DNA of 64,000 bases from Streptomyces lomondensis (GTDB lineage: Bacteria; Actinomycetota; Actinomycetes; Streptomycetales; Streptomycetaceae): the NCBI RefSeq assembly GCF_014651035.1, contig NZ_BMWC01000009.1, positions 186,001-250,000 of the forward strand, given 5' to 3'. Shown here piece after piece: positions 16,837-23,764 of the stretch. Numbering within the stretch: position 1 is the first letter of the stretch; each line of letters starts with the position of its first letter. The notes beneath the pieces were generated by a model, which was not told the origin of the DNA, did not search any database, and was given only the letters and a program-made list of their open reading frames with translations. Made by a program: the position numbers and the translations under genes.

Positions 16837-17018
16837 GCCACGGACGCTAGGGCTGCGGCGCGGGGGCCCTCAGGGAGTGCTGATGAGAACTCAGCATCCG
16901 GATCGCGCCTTGTCACCGGCGCACAGGGGCGCCCGGTGACCGGAGGCCCGGGACGGGTTCTACCGCTTCTGGGCGCCACCGAGCTGCGAACCGGCCGTTC
17001 GGGGCGCATGGTGGGGTC

Positions 17019-17249
17019 ATGGACGGTCAACCCCCTGTGGTCGTGCAGCCGCCCGCGTCGGACGGCGGACGGCTGGTGACCATCCACGGCGAGAACATGG
17101 GCGTCGCCTACAGCCTGTTCGACGTGCTGGACTTCCTGCACCGCGAAGGCCTGCCCACCACCGACACGGCCGTCGACGACACCGAGCTGATCGAGTGGCG
17201 CGGCGGCGGCCCGTACGACTGGAACAACGGGTCCTCCGACGAGGCGTGA
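17019..17249 (+). CDS. small conserved-looking hypothetical protein
   Basis: A 76-aa soluble protein, acidic towards its C terminus (DDTELIEWRGGGPYDWNNGSS). It has a recognisable hydrophobic core segment VTIHGENMGVAYSLFDVLDFL. Codon use is typical of the genome and the ATG has a GGTGGGG element nearby. No domain was recognised. The gene stands alone between two divergent/convergent neighbours. Confidence 0.6.
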   Translation: MDGQPPVVVQPPASDGGRLVTIHGENMGVAYSLFDVLDFLHREGLPTTDTAVDDTELIEWRGGGPYDWNNGSSDEA

Positions 17250-17290
17250 CCCTCCGCGCGACAGCCCGCGGCCCCACCCATGCCCCGTCA

Positions 17291-17393
17291 CAGTCGGCCG
17301 GCACTGCGGCCCATGCCCCGTCCCCGTCTCAGCCCGCCGGCGCCACGGCCCGCGGCCCTGTCTCAGTCGGCCGGCCCTGCGGCCCATGCCCCG
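17291..17393. repeat. minisatellite-like repeats at the 3' end of the aldo/keto reductase
   Basis: A 30-bp element beginning CAGTCGGCCGGCACTGCGGC at 17291-17320 recurs at 17364-17393 with one mismatch, a 73-bp period. Shorter related units (CTCAGCCCGCC, CCCATGCCCCG) fill the space and extend left to about 17262 and right into the reductase gene. On the minus strand the units contain copies of the gene's own tail and TGA stop (GGGCTGAG), so the array looks like tandem amplification of the gene's 3' end. Confidence 0.7.
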
Positions 17394-17395
17394 CC

Positions 17396-18256
17396 TCAGC
17401 CCGCCTGCGCCGCGGCCCCCGCCCCGTCGCCCAGCCGGTCGAGGCGCTCGCGATGGGACGGCGTCAGCTCCAGTCCGGCCGCGGCGAGGTTCTCCTCCAG
17501 GTGCTCGATCCGGGCCGTGCCGGGGATCGGGAGCACCACCGGCGAGCGGTCGAGGAGCCAGGCGAGCGCGACCTGCGTGGGCGTGGCACCGAGGTCGGCG
17601 GCCACGGCGGCGATCTCGGCCTCCGCCCCGGTCTTCCCCCAGGCGGCGGGGCGCCAGGGCAGGAAGGCGATGCCGGCCTCCGCGCACGCAGCGAGCACGG
17701 GCTCGTGCTCGCGGTCGAGCAGGTTGTAGCGGTTCTGCACGCTCACCACGTCGACGATCTCCCGGGCCCGCTCCAGCTCGGCGACGGTGACCTCCGACAG
17801 CCCGATCCGGCCGACCAGGCCCTCGCTCTGGAGTTCCCGCAGCGTGCCGAGCTGGTCGGCGAGCGGCGTGTCCGGGTCGATGCGGTGCAGCTGGAGCAGT
17901 TCGATCCGCTCGACCCGCAGCCGCAGCCGGGCCTGCTCGACCTGGGAGCGCAGGATCTCGGGCCGTCCGTCGAGTTTCCACTCGCCTCCGGGGCCGGTGC
18001 GTGCGACACCGACCTTGGTGGTGATCAGCAACCCCTCCGGATAGGGGTACAGGGCCTCGGCGAGGAGTTCCTCGTTGGCTCCCCCGCCGTACAGATGGGC
18101 CGTGTCGATCAGCGTGACGCCCAGCTCCACGGCCCGCCGGGCGACCGCGAGGGCGTTCTCCCGCTCCGGGCCGGGCCCGGCCGGCAGATGCATGGCGCCG
18201 AAACCGAGCCTGCGTACGTCCAGATCCCCGCCGATGCGGAACGTGCTCGGTGTCAT
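17396..18256 (-). CDS. aldo/keto reductase
   Basis: A 286-aa NAD(P)H-dependent oxidoreductase of the (beta/alpha)8 AKR superfamily. The active-site Asp and Tyr lie in LIDTAHLYGGG, the lysine region in LITTKVG, the His in LLQLHRID, and the cofactor end in VVLPIPGTARIEHL. The ATG at 18256 removes a non-conserved extension. The C-terminal Ala/Gly tail (GDGAGAAAQAG) is encoded in a repeat-rich stretch and is unlikely to be structured. It is intact, unlike the reductase at 3388-4249, to which it is only distantly similar. The substrate is unknown. Confidence 0.9.
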   Translation of the reverse strand: MTPSTFRIGGDLDVRRLGFGAMHLPAGPGPERENALAVARRAVELGVTLIDTAHLYGGGANEELLAEALYPYPEGLLITTKVGVARTGPGGEWKLDGRPEILRSQVEQARLRLRVERIELLQLHRIDPDTPLADQLGTLRELQSEGLVGRIGLSEVTVAELERAREIVDVVSVQNRYNLLDREHEPVLAACAEAGIAFLPWRPAAWGKTGAEAEIAAVAADLGATPTQVALAWLLDRSPVVLPIPGTARIEHLEENLAAAGLELTPSHRERLDRLGDGAGAAAQAG

Positions 18257-18426
18257 GAGCCGCGGTCCTCCCCCTCTGCTGAGGGGCCACGCTAACAGCG
18301 CGGTCGATCCCGGCGCGGGTCGCCCGGTCACGCCCCCCCGGGGGCCGGACGCGCTCGGCGAGCCGTCGTCAGCGCCCGGCGTTACGCTGCGCGCAAATGG
18401 CCCCTGCCCCCTTTTGGGAGGTTCTC

Positions 18427-18840
18427 ATGGTCTCGCGTCTCAATCCGTACCTGACCTTCAACGGCGATGCCCGACAGGCGATGGAGTTCTACAAGGAGGT
18501 CTTCGGCGGCACCCTGTCCCTCAACACCTACGGCGACTTCGGCCAGGCGGACGCCCCGAACGCCGACAAGATCATGCACGGCATGCTGGAGACCTCCAGC
18601 GGCTTCACCCTGATGGGCGCGGACAATCCGCCGGGCATGGAACCCCCGCAGGGCAGCGCCTTCTCCGTGAGCCTGAGCGGCGACGACGACGCCGAGCTGC
18701 GCGGCTACTGGGAGAAGCTGTCCGGGAGCGGCTCGGTGTCGGTACCGCTGGAGAAGCAGATGTGGGGCGACGAGTTCGGCATGTGCACGGACCGCTTCGG
18801 CATCCCCTGGATGGTCAACATCAGCACCTCGGAGAGCTGA
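18427..18840 (+). CDS. VOC family (PhnB/glyoxalase-like) protein
   Basis: A 137-aa protein of the PhnB-like vicinal oxygen chelate group: LNPYLTFNGDARQAMEFYKEVFGG at the N terminus, a central HGMLETSSGFTLMGAD strand pair and the C-terminal WGDEFGMCTDRFGIPWMVN. Such proteins have the glyoxalase fold but usually no proven activity. GGGAGG ends 5 nt before the ATG at 18427, which excludes an upstream in-frame ATG at 18397. A strong terminator follows. Confidence 0.9.
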   Translation: MVSRLNPYLTFNGDARQAMEFYKEVFGGTLSLNTYGDFGQADAPNADKIMHGMLETSSGFTLMGADNPPGMEPPQGSAFSVSLSGDDDAELRGYWEKLSGSGSVSVPLEKQMWGDEFGMCTDRFGIPWMVNISTSES

Positions 18841-18878
18841 GCAGGACGGATCGGGACGGTCCGGGACCGTCCGCCCGA

Positions 18879-18929
18879 GGCCGCCCGCACCCGCCGGTCA
18901 CCACCGGCGCGTGCGGGCGGCCCTGTTTT
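18879..18929 (+). terminator. terminator after the VOC gene
   Basis: A 20-nt arm at 18879-18898 pairs with 18903-18922 with one mismatch, a 4-nt loop, and is followed by CTGTTTTG. It isolates the inositol-regulon promoter downstream from read-through. Confidence 0.85.
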
Positions 18930-18952
18930 GTTGGAACGTCCTGACAAAGCTG

Positions 18953-18981
18953 TTGACATCACCCGAAGGCGCCCGCATAGT
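18953..18981 (+). promoter_or_regulatory. promoter of the sugar-binding lipoprotein gene
   Basis: TTGACA at 18953-18958, 17-bp spacer, CATAGT at 18976-18981. This is close to the sigma-70/HrdB consensus. The LacI-type operator begins 8 nt after the -10 box, on the expected transcription start. Confidence 0.75.
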
Positions 18982-18988
18982 ACCTGCC

Positions 18989-19004
18989 ACTAGAGCGCGC
19001 TAGT
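18989..19004. promoter_or_regulatory. LacI-type operator, copy 1 of the inositol regulon
   Basis: ACTAGAGCGCGCTAGT, a 16-bp palindrome with one mismatched pair and the central CG usual for LacI-family sites. The same 16 bp occurs at 21338-21353, each copy exactly 30 bp after the TTGACA of its promoter. The LacI regulator encoded between the two sites is the likely ligand-responsive binder. Confidence 0.8.
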
Positions 19005-19150
19005 GACGCGTTCCGGCCACGAGATCGCAGGGTCCGCACCCAGGACCGCCGCATACCCCATGACCGCCGCCGCCCAGGGCACCCACCCACCGCCCGTCTC
19101 ACCGGCCCGGGCGCGGCCCCCTCGTCCCAGCACAGTGAGGTGCACCCGAC

Positions 19151-20155
19151 ATGCGCAGACACCACAGAGCCGCCGCCCTGACCACCGCCGTCCTCGCGGG
19201 CGCCCTGCTCGCCGCCGGCTGCTCCAGCGGCTCCGGCGGGAAGAAGTCCGAGGCCGGTGGCACCGACGCCGCCGCGGGCAAGGCCACCACCCCGCGGATG
19301 ACCGTCGCCATGATCACCCACGCGGCGCCCGGCGACACCTTCTGGGACCTGATCCGCAAGGGCGCCCAGGCCGCGGCCGCGAAGGACAACATCAAGCTCG
19401 TCTACTCCAGCGACCCCGTCGCCGGGAACCAGGCCAACCTGGTGCAGAACGCCATCGACCAGAAGGTCGACGGCATCGCGCTCACCGCCGCCAAGCCCGA
19501 CGCCATGAAGGCGGTGGTGGCCAAGGCCGAGGCGGCCGGCATCCCCGTCGTCGGCTTCAACTCCGGCCTGGACGACTGGAAGAGACTCGGTATGCTCGAG
19601 TACTTCGGCCAGGACGAGAACATCGCGGGCCAGGCCTTCGGCGAGCGCCTCAACGAGCTGGGCGCCAAGCACGCCGTCTGCGTGATCCAGGAGCAGGGGC
19701 AGGTCGCGCTCGAGGCCCGCTGCGCCGGCCTGAAGAAGGGCTTCAAGGGCACGACGGAGAACCTGTACGTCAACGGCACCGACATGCCGTCCGTGAAGTC
19801 GACGCTGACCGCCAAGCTCCAGAAGGAGTCGTCCATCGACCAGGTGGTCACGCTCGGCGCCCCGATCGCGCTGACCGCCGTGCAGTCGGTGAAGGACGCG
19901 GGCAGCAAGGCCAAGGTCGCCACCTTCGACCTCAACAAGGACCTGGTCGGGGCCATCCAGGGCGGCAGCGTCGAGTTCGCCGTCGACCAGCAGCCCTATC
20001 TCCAGGGCTACCTTGCCGTCGACGCGCTGTGGCTGTACAGGACGAACGGCAACTTCAGCGGCGGCGGCACCGCTCCCGTGCTCACCGGTCCGGCCTTCGT
20101 CACGAAGGAGAACGTGGACAGCATCGCGGAGTTCGCCAAGAAGGGGACGCGCTGA
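19151..20155 (+). CDS. sugar-binding lipoprotein of an ABC importer (type I periplasmic-binding fold), orphan
   Basis: A 334-aa exported lipoprotein: signal peptide with lipobox LLAAGC, a Gly/Ser linker, then a Peripla_BP_4 domain (VAMITHAAPGDTFWDLI, NAIDQKVDGIALT, GIPVVGFNSG, VATFDLNKDLVGAI). This fold binds sugars such as ribose, xylose or inositol. The promoter carries the same operator as iolC, so inositol or a related cyclitol is the likely ligand. Normally the ATPase and permease genes follow; here the next gene is the convergent LacI regulator 6 bp away, so no partner transporter genes remain. It could serve a transporter encoded elsewhere or be a relic. Confidence 0.88.
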   Translation: MRRHHRAAALTTAVLAGALLAAGCSSGSGGKKSEAGGTDAAAGKATTPRMTVAMITHAAPGDTFWDLIRKGAQAAAAKDNIKLVYSSDPVAGNQANLVQNAIDQKVDGIALTAAKPDAMKAVVAKAEAAGIPVVGFNSGLDDWKRLGMLEYFGQDENIAGQAFGERLNELGAKHAVCVIQEQGQVALEARCAGLKKGFKGTTENLYVNGTDMPSVKSTLTAKLQKESSIDQVVTLGAPIALTAVQSVKDAGSKAKVATFDLNKDLVGAIQGGSVEFAVDQQPYLQGYLAVDALWLYRTNGNFSGGGTAPVLTGPAFVTKENVDSIAEFAKKGTR

Positions 20156-20161
20156 GAGGTC

Positions 20162-21199
20162 CTAAGGAGCCGGCACCGGCCCGCTGGTCCCGCGCACCAC
20201 CAGCTTGGGATCCAGCACCGCCTCCCGCGGCTCCAGCTCCCCGTTCTCCAGCCGTTCGACGGCGAAGCGGACGGCATGCTCGGCCATGAGGGCCGCGTCC
20301 TGGCGGACCGTGGTCAGGCCGATCGGCATCAGGTGGGAGAGGTGGCTGTCGTCATAGCCGACGACGGACAGGTCGCGCGGGACCTCGACGCCCGAGCGGG
20401 TGAGGGACATCAACAGGCCCATCGCACAGCGGTCGTTGCCGGCGAGAACGGCTGTCGGCAGCGGCCGCCCGCTGTCGTGCTCGGCCAGGAGCAGGCGGCC
20501 CGTCTCGATACCGGACTCCTCGGTGTGGTGGCCGGGAATCACCCGTGCCTCCCCCTCCAGCCCGTGGCGGCGCATCGCGGCCCGGTAGGCCCGCCGCCGT
20601 TCCGCCGAACCGGGGCCGCGTCCGCCGTCGATGTGCACGATCCGGCGGTGCCCCAGCTCCACCAGGTGGTCCATCGCCTGCCGGACACCCTTGGCCTCGG
20701 CCGAGTGCACGAAGTCGACCCGGGCCTGGGGCACCCGGCGGCTGACCGAGACGGCGACCGTGCGCTGCCCGAGCGCGTCGAGGTAGGCGGGCTCGGCGTC
20801 CGGGCCGAGCAGGATCACCGCCTCGCAGCGGTGGCTGAGCAGCGCCTCGACCGCCTTGGCCTCGCTGCGGCCGTGGGTGGCCCCGGAGAGCAGGACGTCG
20901 TAGCCGAGGCGCTCGGCCTCGGGGTAGATGCCGGTGATGAGGTCCGTGTGGAAGGTCTGGTGCACGGTGAACATCACGCCGAGCGTGCGGCTGCGGCCCC
21001 GGGCCAGCAGCCGGGCCGCGCTGTCGGGACGGTAGCCGATCTCGTCGGCCACGCGCAGGACCCGCTCCCGCGTCTCCCGGCTGGCCCCCGCCTGGTTGCG
21101 GAAGATGATCGAGACGAGCGCGCGGGACACGCCCGCCTTCTCGGCGACGTCCGCCATCGTGGGCCGCTGCCTGCCCGATGCATCCACCTGTGAACCCAC
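20162..21199 (-). CDS. LacI-family repressor, probable inositol-regulon regulator
   Basis: A 345-aa LacI/GalR protein: N-terminal HTH (TMADVAEKAGVSRALVSIIFRN) with hinge YRPDSAARLLARGRSRTLGV, then a sugar-binding effector domain (VDFVHSAEAKGVRQAMDHLVELGHRRIVHIDG, AVLAGNDRCAMGLL, VVGYDDSHLSHL). It is divergent from iolC and convergent with the binding-protein gene, and both of those promoters carry identical palindromic operators. This strongly suggests that it represses both until an inositol catabolite or the sugar itself binds (inference). Its role would parallel IolR, although B. subtilis IolR is of the unrelated DeoR family. Confidence 0.9.
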   Translation of the reverse strand: MGSQVDASGRQRPTMADVAEKAGVSRALVSIIFRNQAGASRETRERVLRVADEIGYRPDSAARLLARGRSRTLGVMFTVHQTFHTDLITGIYPEAERLGYDVLLSGATHGRSEAKAVEALLSHRCEAVILLGPDAEPAYLDALGQRTVAVSVSRRVPQARVDFVHSAEAKGVRQAMDHLVELGHRRIVHIDGGRGPGSAERRRAYRAAMRRHGLEGEARVIPGHHTEESGIETGRLLLAEHDSGRPLPTAVLAGNDRCAMGLLMSLTRSGVEVPRDLSVVGYDDSHLSHLMPIGLTTVRQDAALMAEHAVRFAVERLENGELEPREAVLDPKLVVRGTSGPVPAP

Positions 21200-21301
21200 C
21201 CTCCGACGCCGATCACCCTACGGGGTGCCCCGCACGGGGAGCCCTGCGGGATCCGTCCGGACCCCCGTACAGGGATCCTGCAATCTCCCGGCAACAAGCT
21301 A

Positions 21302-21331
21302 TTGACATGACATTTGGACCGGGGTCATCGT
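21302..21331 (+). promoter_or_regulatory. iolC operon promoter
   Basis: TTGACA at 21302-21307, with CATCGT at 21326-21331 as the best -10 (18-bp spacer). The operator follows 6 nt later. The distance from TTGACA to the operator, 30 bp, equals that in the binding-protein promoter. Confidence 0.65.
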
Positions 21332-21337
21332 ACTCGA

Positions 21338-21361
21338 ACTAGAGCGCGCTAGTAGAGCGCG
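21338..21361. promoter_or_regulatory. LacI-type operator, copy 2, with an extra half-site
   Basis: ACTAGAGCGCGCTAGT at 21338-21353 is identical to copy 1 at 18989-19004. Directly after it AGTAGAGCGCGAC repeats the left half-site (TAGAGCGCG), so a second dimer or a shifted register could bind here, possibly giving tighter repression of the catabolic operon. Confidence 0.8.
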
Positions 21362-21381
21362 ACAGAGAGGGGAAACGCAGC

Positions 21382-22338
21382 GTGATGCCGTTCGATGTGC
21401 TGACCATGGGCCGCGTGGGAGTGGATGTGTATCCGCTCCAGACAGGCGTGGGGTTGGCTGAGGTCACCTCGTTCGGCAAGTACCTGGGCGGCAGTCCGAC
21501 CAATGTCGCGGTGGCCGCCGCCCGTTACGGCCGTTCGGCCGCTGTGATCACCAAGACGGGCCGGGACCCGTTCGGCGACTTCGTCCGCAAGGCCCTGGAG
21601 GGCTACGGCGTCGACAGCCGGTTCGTGGGGACGTCCGGGATCGCGCCGACGCCGGTGACGTTCTGCGAGATCTTCCCGCCGGACGACTTCCCGCTGTACT
21701 TCTACCGCCTGCCCAAGGCTCCGGACCTGGACATCCGGCCGGACGAGCTGGACCTCGGAGCGGTGCGGGAGGCACGGATCTTCTGGATCACCGGCACGGG
21801 CCTGAGCGAGGAGCCGAGCCGTCCGGCCACCCTCGCCGCCCTGGCGCACCGGGCGAAGGCGGGCACGACGGTGTTCGACCTCGACTGGCGGCCGATGTTC
21901 TGGGCCGACCCGGCACAGGCGCGGCCGTACTACGCCGAGGCGCTGCGCCACACCACGGTCGCGGTCGGCAACCTCGACGAGTGCGAGGTCGCCACCGGCG
22001 AGCGCGAGCCGTACGCCGCGGCGAAGGCGCTGCTGGCCGCCGGGGTGGAGCTGGCGGTGGTCAAGCAGGGCCCGAAGGGCGTGCTGGCCATGGACCGGGA
22101 CGGGACGGCGGTGGAGATCCCGCCGGTGCCGGTGGACGTGGTGAACGGGCTCGGCGCGGGCGATGCCTTCGGCGGGGCGCTGTGTCACGGCCTGCTGTCC
22201 GGCTGGGACACCCGCCGCACGGTGTCCTTCGCCAACGCCGCCGGAGCGATCGTCGCCGGCCGGCTGTCCTGCTCCGACGCTATGCCGGCCCAGGCCGAGG
22301 TCGAGGCCGCGCTGCGCGAGGTGAACCATGCCCTCTGA
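21382..22338 (+). CDS. iolC: 5-dehydro-2-deoxygluconokinase
   Basis: PfkB-family kinase that phosphorylates 5-dehydro-2-deoxy-D-gluconate in myo-inositol breakdown. Features: GGSPTNVAVAAARYG near the N terminus, FDLDWRPMFW, VGNLDECEVATGE, and the PfkB signature VNGLGAGDAFGGALCHGLL with the catalytic Asp of GAGDAF. The product is 318 aa. GAGGGGA supports GTG 21382 (8 nt) slightly better than ATG 21385 (11 nt). It is the first gene of the operon, under the second operator, and overlaps the aldolase gene by 11 bp. Confidence 0.93.
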   Translation: MMPFDVLTMGRVGVDVYPLQTGVGLAEVTSFGKYLGGSPTNVAVAAARYGRSAAVITKTGRDPFGDFVRKALEGYGVDSRFVGTSGIAPTPVTFCEIFPPDDFPLYFYRLPKAPDLDIRPDELDLGAVREARIFWITGTGLSEEPSRPATLAALAHRAKAGTTVFDLDWRPMFWADPAQARPYYAEALRHTTVAVGNLDECEVATGEREPYAAAKALLAAGVELAVVKQGPKGVLAMDRDGTAVEIPPVPVDVVNGLGAGDAFGGALCHGLLSGWDTRRTVSFANAAGAIVAGRLSCSDAMPAQAEVEAALREVNHAL

Positions 22339-23200
22339 GAAGATCTCCCGCATCGTCGACGCGCGGGTGAAGGACCCCGGCGCGGTCGCGGCGGCTGCCG
22401 CACGGCGGGTGCCGGCCCCCTCGTTGCTCGGTGAGCACGGCAAGGCGATGATCATCGCCGCGGACCATCCGGCGCGTGGCGCCAACGGGGTGGGCGGCGA
22501 CGCGAACGCCATGGCGGATCGCTTCGAGCTGCTGGACCGGCTCTGCGTGGCCCTGGCACGGCCGGGTGTGACGGGTGTGCTGGGCACGGCAGACATCCTG
22601 GAGGACCTGCTGCTGCTCGGTGTCCTCGATGGCAAGAGCGTCTTCGGCTCCATGAACCGGGCGGGGCTGGCCGGTTCGGTCTTCGAGATCGACGACCGCT
22701 TCACCGGCTACGACGCCGAGACGATCGCCGCGATGGGCTTCGACGGCGGCAAGATGCTCACACGCATCGCGCTGGCCGATCCCGCCACGCCTTCCGTACT
22801 GGAGAACAGCGCGCGGGCCATCGACGATCTCAACGACCGTCGGTTGATCGCGATGGTCGAGCCGTTCATGTCGGTGTGGCAGGACGGCAGGATCCGCAAC
22901 GACCTTTCGACCGATGCCGTGGTCAAGTCGGTCACCATCGCCTCGGGGCTGGGCCGCCGTACCGCGTACACCTGGCTGAAGCTCCCGGTCGTGGACGGCA
23001 TGGAGCGGGTGCTGTCCGCTTCGACACTGCCGGCGCTGCTGCTGGGCGGCGAGGTCACCGACCCGGACGCGGCCTTCGCCTCCTGGGGCAGGGCGCTGAA
23101 GCAGCCCACCGCGCAGGGGCTGGTCGTGGGCCGTTCCCTGCTCTACCCCTCGGACGGCGATGTCGCCGGTGCCGTGGACAAGGCGGTGAGCCTGCTGTGA
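22328..23200 (+). CDS. Cgl0159-type (beta/alpha)8 aldolase of inositol catabolism
   Basis: A 290-aa class I aldolase-fold protein commonly found between iolC and iolB in actinomycetes, where it probably cleaves 2-deoxy-5-keto-D-gluconate 6-phosphate (the IolJ step). Visible landmarks are MIIAADHPARGANG, GFDGGKMLTRI, LIAMVEPFM, and YTWLKLPVVDGMERVLSAS with the likely Schiff-base Lys in TWLKLPVV. Its ATG lies within the iolC end, and its stop overlaps the iolB start as GTGA, so the three genes are translationally coupled. The exact reaction is inferred from context. Confidence 0.82.
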   Translation: MPSEKISRIVDARVKDPGAVAAAAARRVPAPSLLGEHGKAMIIAADHPARGANGVGGDANAMADRFELLDRLCVALARPGVTGVLGTADILEDLLLLGVLDGKSVFGSMNRAGLAGSVFEIDDRFTGYDAETIAAMGFDGGKMLTRIALADPATPSVLENSARAIDDLNDRRLIAMVEPFMSVWQDGRIRNDLSTDAVVKSVTIASGLGRRTAYTWLKLPVVDGMERVLSASTLPALLLGGEVTDPDAAFASWGRALKQPTAQGLVVGRSLLYPSDGDVAGAVDKAVSLL

Positions 23201-23764
23201 ACGGCGAGTACTACGCGCCCAACGGAACCGCGGCCGACGGGCAGGCCTTCGAACTGGCTGGGCGGGCGGGCGTGTTCGCCTCGGCCACCGACTTCGCGTA
23301 CGTGCCGCGTGACTCGGAGGCCGTCATCAGCAGCGCGGCCGGCAAGCACGACGAGGCCCGTCCCGGCGAGGAGTCGGAGCTGGAGCAGGTCTACTACTTC
23401 GAGGTCTCCGGCGGTGAGAACGGCTTCGGCTACCAGCGGGTGTACGGCACCGCCGAGCGGCCCATCGACGTGCTCGCCGAGGTCCGCTCCGGCGACACCG
23501 TGCTGATCCCGCACGGCTGGCACGGCCCGTCGATCGCCGCGCCCGGCTACGACCTCTACTACCTCAACGTCATGGCCGGTCCCGGGCATGAGCAGGCCTG
23601 GCTGACCTGCGACGAACCCGCTCATGGCTGGGTGCGCGGCACCTGGCATGGCGGGGCATGAGCAGGCCTGGCTGACCTGCGACGAACCCGCTCATGGCTG
23701 GGTGCGCGGCACCTGGCACTCCCTGGACGTCGACGACCGGCTTCCCTTCGGAGAGAACCGATGA
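23197..23764 (+). pseudogene. iolB: 5-deoxy-glucuronate isomerase, decayed
   Basis: IolB normally has about 270-300 residues and isomerises 5-deoxy-glucuronate. This copy opens at GTG 23197 (GTGA overlap with the aldolase) as NGEYYAPNGTAADG. It then jumps to FELAGRAGVFASATDFAYVPRD, and after VISSAAG jumps again to KHDEARPGEESELEQVYYFE, so about 50 and 70 residues usually present are missing, both in frame. The second loss removes the first His of the cupin PPHKH metal site. A 70-bp tandem duplication then shifts the frame and ends the protein at 23661 (154 aa). The original end TFGENR-like FGENR stop overlapped the iolD ATG at 23761. It is almost certainly inactive. Confidence 0.85.
23584..23718 (+). 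repeat. 70-bp-period tandem duplication in iolB
   Basis: 65 bp at 23584-23648 (starting GGGCATGAGCAGGCCTGGCT) recur identically at 23654-23718. The 70-bp period is not a multiple of three. Removing one unit joins GTWH to SLDVDDRLPFGENR and a TGA overlapping the iolD start, the expected family ending. The identity of the copies suggests a recent event or an assembly artefact. Confidence 0.9.

Noticed and set aside
22328..23200. Naming the aldolase-fold gene iolJ
   Set aside because: It does not look like the class II FBA-type IolJ of Bacillus; the role is probably analogous but the family differs, so no symbol is given.
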